A stretch of DNA of 64,000 nucleotides from Corythucha ciliata (GCA_038030265.1 CM075939.1:8041253-8105252); one strand, 5' to 3'; shown: positions 34,713 through 47,094, numbered from the stretch's first letter. Notes: a model not told the origin generated them from the sequence alone. Made by a program: numbers and translations.

Positions 34713-37700
34713 ATAGTATCTAACGAAAGAGATTAAGAAGACCCTCCATAAAGTTTCTTAGACGGGTAGAACGGATTTGTTCTCTTTATACATATACGGT
34801 CAAGAGAATTACTCCAGGTGTATTGTGCCTTTCTTATACAATTTTTGCTTGAGCCTTTCTTGTATGTAATCGTTTTCGAGTTGACAACACGGAAAAAGCC
34901 AGCAGGGAAAGGTTTCTCCACCTCTGGAAGTGAATGCGCCGGAGGATCCCCGCTGTGAGTGGTGCACCAATGGCCTATCACGTCAGCCCGATGAGTCCGA
35001 TGATGTCACGGACGATTGATGAGGCAGCCGTCAATACTGTCTTACGTCTGAACAAACTATTTTTTTTTTTTTTTGGTGAAAATATACCTACAGGACGCTC
35101 TGGACAATGGTTACCTTCAAAGTACGTTGTGTCGTTCTTGTCCATCGTATAACGGTAATATCATACGAAATATTTGATAGCGTTGAAAATAACTCGTTCT
35201 GACAATATTTTCAAGCATTTTTCTCAACCCATCCCCTAGCTCTGCAATGGGGCTGGGGCTGCGGGACTGGAGTTTTCTGTCATCAACATCCACCGACTGT
35301 TTTCACACCATATTTTTTCGAATTGAAAACTCTTAAACGCTCATCCCATCAAAAAATAACAGTTCAAGAGGAACAAATTCATTCCAACGCTTTCGAATTG
35401 TGTTCCAAATCTTAAAGGACAACCTTTATTCGCCTGATGAACAACGTGAACTACCCCCGCCCCTCCCACCATCCCGTCACATTAAACTTTTAACCTTTCG
35501 ACGATGCTGAAAACTTTTGGCTTAACTGGAAATTTACAACTGTCAGAGCGAGTGTCTCTTTGTAATTAAAAGCAAATTTAATTCAAAAGCGTTTGGATCT
35601 CGTTCGCGAGAGGTCAAAATGAGGAAAAGTTGGATCGAAGGGGTGGAAATTAATTGATTGCGTTAAAAGTCGTATTGTTGAAACGGTGTCTGGTGGAACG
35701 AGGGAGGGGATTAGTAAAAAAAAAAAAAACTGGTTCCTGCGTTTATTTTGTTTGCGACTGCGAGGCTGCCATATAATCGTATCGATTTCGTATATTTATC
35801 GTCAGCAAAACTTGAAAAAAAGAAAGAAAATAAATCGCTTTATCCAGTGAATCGTATTAAGGATTTAGTCCACGGTGGCGATATTTGTTGTTGTTTTTTT
35901 TTTTGTCAGAGTATTGTCATGCCGCTTCTAAAACAGAATGGGGCGACTTAACTCAACAAGCTCTCTTCGTTCCACTGACACATTCACCCCCGCCTCCTCT
36001 TCAACAACAACTCGCTTCCTTACACAGTTTACCACGCTAAAACCTATTAAAGCCAGTGGTGGATTAGAGTTTAGAGTGCTTAATTTAATTTAAACAAAGT
36101 CAACAATGCCTTAAAAGTAAGGTTGTTGCTTGTTGAACGCGCGAGGGATAATGAGGGTAATGCCCCCCTCCACTCAAGATTCACATTCGAGCTTATTTCA
36201 AAGGCAAATTATAAGAGGCGGCAGAGTGTTTAATAACTACAAAAGGAATTCGAATTTCTGGATAGTGAAACGTAGAAAGCGAGTGTATATAAGACCCGGG
36301 GAAGCAGTTGATCAGAGCCAATTTAGTCCGCGAAGGCAGTTTTAAAGCACGGCCTACGTGCCCGGCATTCCCACTGTTAGCACCCAGGATGGTGAATGGG
36401 TGGATTTGTGGGTAGAGTGAGGGTAGGGGGGGGGGCTAAAGAGATGGCTGAGCGATGGAACCAGGAAAGAAGGAGATTCCCTCCCCTCATCGTCAGAACT
36501 GGGATAATTTAAACTCGCTCTCCAGCTTCATCGCCTTTCCCATCTATTTCTTACTTCAAAACCTTCTTCCCTTTCATACCCCCCCCCCTCGTCAGTCCAT
36601 CACAACGACTTCTCTTCCCCCCAATCTCTCTTCCACCTCGATTTTAACATTACACCACCGACCTCAACGACTTTTACCTAAGTTTTTACTAAAAATACCT
36701 GTACCTTTTCCTTCCGCACCAACCCAACGCACTCGATTCACTATGACGAAAGTCACGGGGACGACGGTGGGGAGGGGGTTAGGCTTCCAAGTTGCCCACA
36801 GTGAGAAAACTTTTTCAACTGCCAAGAAGTTTAAAACCCACCCGCAAGCATTTAGGGACTCAACGTGGTTGGAAAGACAGCTGGAGTGGGTGTGTGGTTG
36901 GAGGTGGTGGTGGAGGTAGTGGTGGGGGGGGGGCTGTAAGGTAGTGACAAGAAACCCGCGAAAAACTTCTTCAAAAATCCTAGCACGCGTGTCTATCTTT
37001 TTTTGTTTGTTTGAGCCCCGGAGTTATGATTACTCCTGGTAGGGGGGGGGGGAAGAAAATGGTTCATGACCGTTAAAGGCAGGGTGGTGGGGGGGGGAGG
37101 AAACTCACGTTCATTTGTTCGGTTTAATTCTCATCACGATTCAGGTGACAATTTTAAACTTTTTTTTCTCCAAAATCCTTGTCCCAACGTTTAAAATTTC
37201 TCGATATAATACGCTCGCTGTGGACGAGAACGCAATAACGTGGATTTTTACCATCTCTCGTTGAAAAGATTCTCCAAGAAAAAATTGAAATGAAGAGGAA
37301 TGACTTCGCTAAAGGGGGAGGGGAGATTTGGAGAAAGGGTCAGAAAGCAAAAAGTAGACACTCTAAACAGAGAGTGAATTACTTAATCTGAACGGTCTTC
37401 GTTTTATGAGCTGCGCCCCCATTCCCCTAGGGAGCTTTTCATTCTACAATTAAAAAGTCCTCTCCCCCCCCCACCATCCTCTCTCCTTTTTTTCTAGCGA
37501 AAGGGTTCCAACTCCTCCCCCACTCAAGTACAATGCTAACTAGCTAATCTTAATATCAAACATAAAACAGGGACTATTAGCATGATTTTTATTCATCGCC
37601 TTACTTTTTTCTCCCATTATACTTTAAAGCTTTCGTTTTAAGTGCGATTAATAAAGAGGCTCCCTCTCTCACCATTTACCTTCTATTTTTATTTTTTTTA

Positions 37701-39060
37701 TTTTTCCCAGAGTTGAAGCATCGTGATTGTTGAAACGAGGGAAAAATTAAAAAAAAAAATCCACTCCCCTTGCCTTTCTTTTACTCCCAAACCTTCACGT
37801 CCCTTTTGAACGATGAAAAAAAAAAAAAAAAAAAAAAAAAATAGGACTCTCGCACGTTCCAATCGAAAGCTCAGGGCTATACATTGGCGCTAAAATAGTG
37901 GAAATGGAAACGATTAATTTGAAACAACAGGTTGCGCTTTAGACGGTATGGAGACGTTTCACTCAACTCGTTCGGGGCGTATACCGGCACTTCAAGACTG
38001 GCAGAGTCTTGCGGGTTTATGCCTACCTTTTTAGCGAGTTAAATGTCGTTGTACTTTCTTTTTTTTTTCTACGATGTCACTAACGGTGGTGATGTCGGAA
38101 GGGAGGGGGGGGAGGTAAATAATTTTCTCTACAATGTTATGGATGGGGGTGCTGGGGAATAAAGAAGAAAAAAAAATGTGTGGACGAGGTGTGTGGGGAG
38201 GGATTTAGTCCCTGGACAGCAGAGTGGTAGCGTCTGCTTGACCAGCTTGCCTTGACATTTTTTTCATTTCTGCGTACTCCCAAATCCCCCACTCTCTTCC
38301 CTACCACTCCACCATCACCACACTATTCTTTTTTTTTCACCATCCGAAGACCTGAATGTTGTCAATATTGGAGGGAATGATTTACTGAAAAGACAGAGAT
38401 TAGAGAAAAAAAAACAACTTCATATATTGAGACTTCCTAATACTCTATCGAAAAAAAAGGAAAAGCCCGATTTAAGAACGAAAAAAGTGGCATTATTCTC
38501 TCTGCCTTTCCATTTCTTCGGACTCCCCACGTAAAAACGACAGTGTACGCGGGGGGGGGGGGGCAGGAGAGTGGAGGTTTCAAAATGTAATTAACAATGT
38601 AACGCGGCGTGACTCGATTGCTTGGGAAATTCTCATCATTATGTTTGAACGTCGCGCTTCGGTGAGAGGAAGCATAGCGGGCGAAGGTTTTGTTTAGATG
38701 AAAGAGAGAGTGTTGGTGATGAGTGGAGGGGGGACAGGTGGTGGTGGTGGGGGGTTCGTTTATTTTGCGAAAAGTCAAACAATTATGATGTCAACGTTAA
38801 CTCTCCAAGTTGAACGCGTATAATGAAAATGGAGGAAGCGATGAAATTTATTGATTGTTTAATACTCCCGCGGTGCGGTGGTATATAGCTTCCAGGAACC
38901 TTTTTTTTTGGGTACTCGCGCTTAGTTGGTTCGCACCTCAATTCCCCTCCCCCCCTCCAACGGGTCTCACCATTCTCTGACACACAAAAACACACCCCTC
39001 TCAACATAAATAAAAGTGCTTTCCACACTATTACCTGCTAGTACCTGCATACGTGGGCGT
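34713..39060. other. Long stretch without recognisable genes
   Basis: Rich in G and C homopolymers (near 36425, 36925, 37045, 38100, 38555) and A/T runs (A26 near 37816). Open frames are short and biased by low complexity. This could be intronic or intergenic. I see no exon I can support. Confidence 0.5.
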
Positions 39061-39244
39061 ATGCTATACTCGGATAACATCAATGTATCCCCTTCAAACT
39101 GACTAAAGAGCATTAAAACTGAACATTTTGCCCTTATGAAACAACAAAATCTTGAAACTTCGCTCTAAAAACAGATTCTCACAGCAAGAAAGGCGATTTT
39201 TCGTGAAAGTGACGCGGGTTAATACTTTTCGACAATGTTTTGTT

Positions 39245-39389
39245 AAAGCCCTGTTTACACGATGCAATGTTTGAAGCTAAATTGCACGCTGGATTTTTAA
39301 AAACATCCGGTCACTACCAAGGAACATATGTTTTCAAAAAACCAGCAAGCAATATAACTTCAAACATTGCATCGTGTGAACAGGGCTTT
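39245..39389. mobile_element. 145-bp MITE with AAGCCCTGTT ends
   Basis: Left AAAGCCCTGTTTACACGATG then CAATGTTTGAAG; right complement AAAGCCCTGTTCACACGATG then CAATGTTTGAAG: about 32 bp of nearly perfect inverted repeat. Noncoding. TTA-like flanks are present but the target duplication is not exact. Confidence 0.75.
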
Positions 39390-39599
39390 AGATTCATTAT
39401 TGGCCTTCTTGATCAAAGACAGTGTAGCGGCCAGCAGCCGTCGCATTGTTTACAATTATTTTAATGGTTTTTTCTAAAAAAATCAGATGAATAAAAATAA
39501 GAGAGTTTTAGGGGGATGACACTCAGGGCGGGACGGGAAGAATCATTTGGGGGGAAGTTCCCCGTTAGACTCGTACCAACGTAACATATTATTCAAAAT

Positions 39600-39713
39600 A
39601 AGTAAACAGAGAAAGTGATCATAATGGTGGCAGCATTGTTAATAAAAAACACATTTTTGTTTGTTTGCTGCTGTTTTAAATTGGGAAAGGACTCGGCAGG
39701 TTACGAACGAGTT
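39600..39713 (+). repeat. 114-bp direct duplicate (copy 1)
   Basis: Identical base for base to 46047-46160. It contains an ATG frame with a hydrophobic stretch (LLIKNTFLFVCCCF) that continues differently after each copy, so protein coding is not established. Copy 1 stops where the ACCGG-rich segment begins. Confidence 0.85.
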
Positions 39714-39823
39714 CACTCTAAGAAAATATGGCTAAAACCCCGGTTAGAATTCAATTTTTTCTCCGCTTGGATCGATTCAACCGGAGATTTATTAATACAA
39801 CCGGATAATTTAAATAAAAAATT

Positions 39824-39915
39824 TCCGGTTAGTTGCACAATGAATCTCCGGTTAGTTATACAATGCATCTCCGGTTAGTTGTGCAATGCATCTCCGGTTG
39901 TACATCCAACCGGAG
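39824..39915. repeat. 23-bp tandem repeat with CCGGTTAGTT core
   Basis: Three full units and a partial fourth start at 39824, 39847, 39870 and 39893 (TCCGGTTAGTT, then CAATGCATC), an exact 23-bp period. Confidence 0.85.
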
Positions 39916-40034
39916 AGAAATTTATTAATTCTACGGTGACTTGTCAATAACAATACAGTTGCTTTTCACCGGAAACTCATTCCATATGAACTGTTGTACA
40001 TCCGGTGACAATTTTGCTCTTCCGGTTAGTTATA

Positions 40035-40209
40035 ACAGGAGTCACAAAAAGTCTGTTCCAAGAAGGTGTTTGAAACTTGTTCGGAGCAGAGTTTCCATAG
40101 GACCAGCCAATAAAATTCAAATTGATTTCATTTTATTGGTGGGTCTATAGCAACTCAGCTCCAAAATGCTCCAAACACTTTGGTGGAACAGACCTATTGT
40201 AACTCCTGT
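40035..40209. mobile_element. 175-bp near-palindromic MITE, TA target
   Basis: Ends ACAGGAGT...ACTCCTGT are flanked by TA on both sides. Inverted similarity extends through most of the element (GTCTGTTCC, TGTTTGRARC, CCAATAAAA on the two arms), so a transcript would fold into one long hairpin. TA duplication suggests a Tc1/mariner-type transposase. It is nested inside the CCGGTT-rich region. Confidence 0.8.
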
Positions 40210-41929
40210 TATTCCAAACCTGAGGAACAAAATTCTCACCTGGTGTAGAACAGTTTATAGGAAGTGAGTCTACGGTAGCCGGAGTAAATCGGTCAGGTTC
40301 TTAGCTGTAATATCAGACGAATTAAATAGAAAAAAAATTATTTCCTGTCGGCATATAATTTACACTTAATACATACAAAAAAGTATAAAGAAACCCCAAA
40401 GTACTCATTAAGAATATAGTATTATACATTATAGATATCACATAAAAGGAGCTTGCATTTACATATTGATATACGTAGTACAAAGAGCCGAAATAGGGAA
40501 GACATTTCGAAAACTTGTCTCACAAATGCTATGGGTTTGTAACATAAAAGGAATCGAATGAATTGACAAAATTAGGCACCAAGCACACACGCACTCCACG
40601 TTGGAACTCCGACGAGAAAAAGACTGAGTGACGATGAGGAAGGACTCGGAACTAATAGGAAACAATGGCGCCACTGGGCAATATCTCTGATTTCAACCGG
40701 AGAGCAAACCAATCTCACCGTATTCCGACACAGTCTCAACAGGATTCAATAAATTCAACCGGTATAAAAATGACATCTAACATGAGACGATACCCCGAAC
40801 ACGTTGTAACTGGATGGAAGTCAACTTCCAACCGGAGGACAATTGAGGTCTATAACCGGAGAGAAATTGAAGTCTAGCCGGAGAGATTACTCATGGGCTA
40901 ATGGAACGAACTGGTTTTTGCAGCTGGTACATTATTATAATAATAATATATTAACGGCTTTTTTATAGACTCATGCCTGCTTACTATTGGATAACACGTT
41001 AAAATAAATGAAGAAACTGGAGATTTCCTTCCCTACGGTAGAATAACATTCAAGTATCCGTTTCAATTTTTTGACTGCTCCAAAATTCGTGTCATTTCAT
41101 TAAATTTGATTGCCTCATTCATTACCTGTTATGCATTCAATTTGACTAACCTACCCAGAATATAATTGCATTGTTTTCAATATGGTTGGGTTAGAATTAT
41201 TTCACATTCGGTTGGATTTGACAGGTCCACGCACCCTTATTTATTTTCCTGTTAAAACCAAAATATCACATTAAGTTGGATTTAACCGGTTCAGAAAATT
41301 TCCTTTTTTTATCCGGTTATGAATAATTACGCTTTCGGTTGGATTTCACAGGTTAACGCAACCACCATTTCATTTCCGGTTACATCCAAATTAACATTCG
41401 GTTGCATTTAACTGGTCCATAAAATTGTCAATACTTCTCCGGTCACAAACGATTTCGGATTCGGTTGAATGCAACCGGATCATGCAATTGCCATTTGATA
41501 TCATGTTGGAATACTTAATGATCCGGTGAGATGAATTACTATCCGTTCGTTTTCCCTCACAATTTGTTCAATCCAACCGGATTTTTAATTGTAACCGGAG
41601 ACGCTATTCTAGGATTTAATCAGCTTACAGCACCTACAAACGCGTACACGGCTTAGCTGAAAACATCTACTCCTTCACTACTTCCCTCTAGCGAAATTCC
41701 TGGAGTTTTTTTTTACCGAGCAAACAAACCTCTTCGGACAAACGCCACCTAAACTCTTCAGGATCTGTTCTGTTCGGGTTTCGCTTGAAGGGATGAGTAG
41801 AAGGCGAAAAGTGAAGGAGAATAAATATGCATTCGGCTAAGCCGTATACGCGTTTGTTGACTCTACATATAATCTCTTTGAGTACAACTAGATAAAATTG
41901 AAAATGGGATGCAACAAGAACAATAAAAT

Positions 41930-43165
41930 CGCAATTAAACGGCTGGTTCTGATTTTTTAATATGTTGTTAGGACCAATACCAGTAGTCTAAATCCAAGTT
42001 TGCAGCTTCGAAAGACCTGTGCTACTTTCATAGCACTCGAAAAACCGCGGAATATTTGCACTTTTTCCAGTGCTTTTACTATATCTCCTAAACTATGCAT
42101 TCTTCGTTAATAAACGCGAACTACAATTTTCAAGTATTCGCTACAATTTGCGACATAGCCCAGCTCTGTGGGGCTATGTAAGATACAGCTCTTCAAAATT
42201 AATAATTTAGGCCCATTTTCACCAACAAAATTGATCTCGTTTAAAGTTGATCGTGATTAGTTGCCAATAGCGACCCACATGAATTCTGATACAAGCGTTC
42301 ACATTGTAATCGTGATTAGTTGTTGATCTTGGTTTAAGAAGTTGGTGAAATCGGGCCTTACTGTTTTTTAAAGAGATTTTAAGTTTATAAAAAGTTGAAA
42401 ATCTCCCTCTAAAACTTCATTTGGCGCTGTTAGCGTTCAATTTGTGATAGAACATTGCTCAGTGGTAAGTTTCACACAAAACAAAGCCAAAAATTCCATC
42501 ATTTTGGCAAAACAAATTACCAATTTTGAAGCGCTGTATCTTGGCTACTATCTAATCTACAGATCTGGGCCAGGTCTCAAATTAAAGCAAATTCAATACA
42601 CTTATTTAAAAAAAAAAAAAAAAAAAGACATGTTTAAGATACAGCCGTTAAGAATTGGTATTTTTTTGCAACCAAAAAAGTGATATTGTTTTGAGTGAAA
42701 CCAACCTCTGAGAAATTTTCTATTACAAATTCGAGGGCTCACAGTTCCGCACAAGGTTTTGGAGAGAGCGTTAGAAATTTCCAACTTGTTGCTTCCATAT
42801 ATTTATAAATGTTAAATCAATTCCATATATTTAGACTTGGGAACTCTTTTTGTGAAAACAAATTACCAATTTTGAAGAGCTGCATCTTGGCTAACGTCTG
42901 ACTTACAGAGCTGGATCAGGTTTCAAATTGTAGCGTATTTAATATACCTACTTGAAAAACGTAGTTCACGTGTATTGTCGAAGAAAGCGTAGTTTAGGAA
43001 AGATAATAAAAGAAAAACGAGAAGAGTGCTAATATTCCGCGGTTTTTCGACTGCTACGAAAGTAGCACAGGTTTTTCGATGCTGCAAACTTGGATATACA
43101 ATACTGGTACTGGTTCTAACAACAAACTAAAAATCATAACTAGCCGCTTAATTGTTATTTTAGCT
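41930..43165. mobile_element. Foldback-type element with ~250-bp inverted repeats
   Basis: The left arm (41930-42207) and right arm (42845-43160) are inverted copies. Shared landmarks in order are CGGCT(G/A)GTT, TGTTGTTAG, ATCCAAGTTTGCAGC, CCTGTGCTACTTTC, AAAAACCGCGGAATATT, CTAAACTA and CAGCTCTTCAAAATT. A third partial copy of the inner part, in right-arm orientation, lies at 42505-42605. No transposase. Exact ends uncertain by about 20 bp. Confidence 0.7.
42210..42357. mobile_element. 148-bp PIF/Harbinger-like MITE with TTA duplication
   Basis: Ends GGCCCATTTTCACCAAC and, complemented, GGCCCGATTTCACCAAC (15 of 17 matching), flanked by TTA on both sides (42207-42209, 42358-42360). Length, TIR form and TTA duplication all fit non-autonomous PIF/Harbinger elements. 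Nested inside the foldback element. Confidence 0.85.
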
Positions 43166-43978
43166 ATTTTTAGTGTTCATTTTGACTGGCCTAAAATAAT
43201 AATTAATTGACCCAGAATCCCTTGAATCGTATATCTATATTGTCCCATGAAGTAAAGAGTGTGGCCGCCTCTTTACACTTAAGAATCACACGGAAGCGAC
43301 GGCTGAACGTTAGCATAGTATCTGGACCATCGGTGGCCTTTTCAAACTCACGGACCCAATCAACACAAGTCCACGGTCGACGGACCCCTCAACTCATCCT
43401 GCCTACAATGCCGTAATGATTTTGCGACTGAAATACTGTAATAATAATAAAATTGAAGAAATCATCATAAACCTAATTAATATTAATATAATTCTTCCAG
43501 TTTCAAATATTTATTGCCTCAATTCGTTGAAAAAAGAAAAATTGTAAAGTCAATCTCATTCGTTCTGAAGCTGTCAATTGGAAAACTACGAATCTCCGGT
43601 TGACGACCGCTGATCTTAATCATACATCCAAAATAGATACAGGAAAATAAATACAAAAAAAGGCTCTACCAGTAGTGTTTGGCTTTAGAAGGGTTTAGAG
43701 TGGGATTTGCGAGCTGCACTAGTGGAAAAAAGTCTAGTAAAATTGATCAGAACAATACTGTCCGCATAAAATAAGAGAGAATAAAACATAATCTATAACC
43801 ACAACCTGACACTTTTATTCACCAGACAGCCTGGGAGCCCGCCCGTGAGGCAGAGCCTCGATCCGAACAGGCCTCTTCAGGCCTCACGGCCCTCCCGGTA
43901 GGTGAAATCGGCACAATCGTTTAAAAAATCAAAAATCCCATTTTCGGACAAATTAAAGGGGGCTTGCAGCTACTCAGT
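43166..43978. other. No gene; contains a GC-rich hairpin
   Basis: Mostly AT-rich noncoding DNA. Around 43849-43891 CCGTGAGGC and GCCTCACGG form a perfect 9-bp inverted pair, with AGGC/GCCT pairs inside, in a GC-rich island. Confidence 0.45.
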
Positions 43979-43984
43979 AGGGTT

Positions 43985-44266
43985 ATGGCGGAAACCGGCC
44001 GCATTGGCTTGCGGATAGCGTGGCCCGGACTCATAAACCACAGCCAGGTAAAATTGCACAACAAGCTGCCGACAAGAGCGATGCTTCCGGGAGTGCGAAC
44101 GTTCAAGAAATGGCTGAAGAACTTTTTAATGGTCAACGCGTAAAACGCGTTCACGTCCGAGTTCGATTAGGCAGTCTTTACTTATTGATTTAATAATCCT
44201 GTGACGAAGCTATACAACAATTGTTGGAAAGTGCTAATAAATAATTATTATTATTATTATTATTAT
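43985..44266 (+). pseudogene. Non-LTR reverse transcriptase C-terminal tail with (ATT)n end
   Basis: A frame from 43985 to the stop at 44141-44143 reads WPGLINHSQVKLHNKLPTRA and then LPGVRTFKKWLKNFL. This is the N-x-LP...FK..LK..L pattern that closes many non-LTR reverse transcriptases. About 100 bp of 3' UTR follows, and then an (ATT)n tract at 44241-44266, a usual 3' terminus. The rest of the element is missing (5'-truncated). Clade uncertain. Confidence 0.55.
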
Positions 44267-46046
44267 ACACTTCTCACTGTTGATAGGTGACTTTTCTATC
44301 GACCAGCGGAACGGTGACGTACCGAGTTGCTGTAAAGAAATAAACGGGCACTTGATTATGATCAAGCTTTCGATCTAATTTGAAATCTTCTTAAAGACCT
44401 GATTGGCATAGATGAACAACACATAAGGTCAACAGCAAAGTAAATTAAAAAAGCAAGCGATATGAATGCATACCTGGTCGATAATTCCAAATGAACGAAT
44501 ATAGCAACATAATAAGTGTCCTACGTCGCAAATTGAAAACTAGATACCCTTGGTCCACTAACGCCAAAGAACCAGATACACGGAATGCACAAAACAGGTC
44601 GGATGAGTGAAGGTTGGGTGTGTCGTGAAAGAGAAAAGGGGATCTGACCACAAGTGCTCAGTGTTTTTCTTACACATCGGATTAACCGCCGATGTGCCGA
44701 GTAATGTCATCCATCGCAATCACGCATCGCATTTTCACTTCATTCTAGCTGAAAAAGCAAGCCTTAGCCAGCCAATCAAGGCATGTTTAGACTTGGCATC
44801 TACTTACCCAGTTCACTTTGAGTTAGGTGCCTGGGAGCTTCAAGTTCGACGATTTCAGTACAACTGAAGAATCTTCGAACAATTGTAATCGATTCACCAG
44901 AGACTTATCCTTATAATTGGAGACAAAGATTTATTAGGCGATCAGGGTCCTATGGGACCTTATTACGGTGTGACTCACAGTTGTCGCTGTCATGCTACGG
45001 TTTTCTTGCACTTCTATACATTTTCTGGGGCAGTGGGGTCATGCGATTTGTCCCAGTCTTTTTCGTTGGGCTAGGAACTGGCTGTTTTAGGCAGGCATAA
45101 GTCACGCTCGTGCATCGTATTAGGTACTTTGATAAAATTATCCAAAACTTCGTGAAGTATGACCGGTATAAATTCATGAGATGAGATTTGAAAAGGCGTT
45201 TTGATGACTTTTTGCGAATGTGACGTCTTCTCCTTGAGGAGGGCTACAAGGCCTCTGCACCACTCATTCCAGATATGCGCCCTTATATTTCATAATATCC
45301 ATATCCAATCATGGTATGGGACGACTAAAGAACGCAGTATCAGGGGGAATAAGTTTCTGAGGAGAACGGGAAACCAGGCATGCACAGCTGCTGCACTCCA
45401 TACAGTGTGAAAGGCTGAAAGCGAAGAGAAAGAGAAAACGGAACATATAATTAACCCCGCCACCCTTTCATGTTACTAACGACTCCGTCATGCGCAGAGA
45501 AAACGATTGCTACGAGACTTCGTGTGGTCACTTCCTTCAGCTTTTGTCCCCCTTTGTCATTATGTTCAAGTTTGATGTTTCATCAAACCGTATGAAGAAT
45601 TATGGAGCCATCGGACAGACCACAATTACGTTCGCCCTGCATTATATAGACTTGTGAGGCCTTTTGAGCCCAGTGGACAAAATAATTGTTGAGTCTCATC
45701 TCACCTCAGTACGACGATTAATTGCCAGAAAAAAGTTGAAGTAGGTGGTGACGAAATGCCGGTAGCAGATATTGAACTGGATATAAAGCGTTTCTCACTG
45801 AATATGGCCACAGTTTGAGTCACGTGAAATTATTTTCAAGTTGCGTGGATTAGAAAATTAATTAAAATACATTTCACTTCGTCAGCTCACAAAAAAAATT
45901 AACTCTGACTTGATAAATTGATAACAAACAACTGTAAACAACAAAAAAGCGGTTCGCATATGGATAATGATATAGCTCATAGTAATAGTGGTGCTATCTG
46001 TAGTGAGCAATTATCCCAACCCCAGATTGGTTACACGTTATCACAA
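44267..46046. other. No gene recognised
   Basis: Moderately mixed DNA with fewer homopolymers than elsewhere. Several short frames exist (for example 44607-44867 plus), without a motif I know or splice sites that connect them. Confidence 0.45.
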
Positions 46047-46160
46047 AAGTAAACAGAGAAAGTGATCATAATGGTGGCAGCATTGTTAATAAAAAACACA
46101 TTTTTGTTTGTTTGCTGCTGTTTTAAATTGGGAAAGGACTCGGCAGGTTACGAACGAGTT
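46047..46160 (+). repeat. 114-bp direct duplicate (copy 2)
   Basis: Same as 39600-39713. Here the ATG frame runs on (GIALLSIPGCPVH) to a GTAAGT at 46200, so a signal-peptide-like first exon is conceivable, but no compatible next exon was found. Confidence 0.8.
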
Positions 46161-46394
46161 GGCATTGCATTGTTATCTATTCCTGGTTGCCCCGTTCATG
46201 TAAGTTCTACATTGGAAGCTTGCTGCAAATCGGTTTTTTTTTTTTTCAATAACTCAGTCTTGATGGCTTTGTAGGCATCAAAATTACGTAAAATGGAACT
46301 TAAGTGACTACGCTGGGGGATTATCGAAGGAAGGATCGACGCTATCTAAAAAAATGAAAATAAATCGGTGCCGGTCCTTGCTTGTGAGTATCCT

Positions 46395-46687
46395 ATCGCT
46401 CAACATTTGACATCTTGTCATCAATAAAAATCGGGCAACTTATTTTAATCGTAGTGTCCTTTCTAGTACAAAGATTCAATAGTGGAAATTCTACAGACGC
46501 CCGTCATTTCCCGGCGATGTCGAGCTTGGGTAATGTAAATTACCTCGTTGACGTGGTGAGTGCATTCACACAAGAGGAATTTCGCGATTTGAAATCACTT
46601 GAACCGCAACACGTCGACAGAAGTGGCTTAGTTAGTTCTTCGGGAGTTCGGAATGTCGGAGACAAGGGCTTTGTGATGACAAGAGTG
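46395..46687 (+). other. Candidate internal exon, function unknown
   Basis: An open stretch reads through HFPAMSSLGNVNYLVDVVSA, FTQEEFRDLKSLEPQ and SSSGVRNVGDKGF, of ordinary protein-like composition unlike the repeat frames around it. It is followed at 46688 by GTGAGT, a good splice donor. TTTCTAG at 46462-46468 could be the acceptor. The frame has no ATG upstream within the open stretch. I do not recognise the protein. It may be part of a host gene or a DNA transposon. Confidence 0.25.
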
Positions 46688-46860
46688 AGTTTTACGTTTT
46701 TATTCAAGAAAAAAGGCCAGTTCACAATTTACTGTCGGTACGGGAACGTAAATGCGAATGGGTGACTATAGTGGGACCAGAGCAATCGTCTCATTTCAAA
46801 CCCTTACACGTGGCCATCACGTCAATTTGGAAGTGGCTTAACTTTCAACTAGCGCGTTAG

Positions 46861-47028
46861 GCTCGTTTCACATATACGAGGTTTCACGCGGCACGGTTTT
46901 GGCTGCCGCGTAGTAACCACGTACACCTTTACACACGTGCGGTACATATTACTTGGTTCGATGAGAAAGTGGCATTCACGCGGATTACACGCGGGGGCCT
47001 CGTGAAACCGCGTTTGTGTGAAAAGAGC
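46861..47028. mobile_element. 168-bp MITE with GCTC(G/T)TTTCACA ends
   Basis: Left GCTCGTTTCACATATACGAG and GGTTTCACG; right complemented GCTCTTTTCACACAAACGCG and GGTTTCACG. Flanks GTTAG and GTTGG may be an imperfect 5-bp duplication. Noncoding. It lies just downstream of the THAP-like exon. Confidence 0.7.
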
Positions 47029-47094
47029 GTTGGGAAATGCTTAACGTGGAATGTTCACGTGCTCCTTTTATAGCGCTGAAGAAGATTACTTCAC

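Larger units (their letters stand above)
39735..41610. repeat. Region dense in TCCGGTT / AACCGGA motifs
   Basis: The hexamer-heptamer (T)CCGGTT and its complement occur dozens of times in both orientations across 1.9 kb, in AT-rich DNA where CpG-containing words should be rare. The pattern looks like the subterminal binding-site clusters of DNA transposons. The left junction at 39714 begins CACTCTAAGAAAA; no matching right end was found. No reading frame. Confidence 0.6.

Noticed and set aside
34975..35025. Hammerhead-ribozyme-like core (CCGATGAGTCCG ... CGGACGA)
   Set aside because: A real core needs CTGATGA and GAAA after stem II; here it is CCGATGA and GATT, and the outer stems do not pair.
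34733..35152. Possible coding exons on either strand near 34.9 kb
   Set aside because: The frames look partly protein-like (MAYHVSPMSPMMSRT on plus), but there are no paired splice sites and no family recognised.
36455..36919. 154-codon frame on plus strand
   Set aside because: Pro/Ser/Thr-rich from C-rich low-complexity DNA, with no domain and no splice context.
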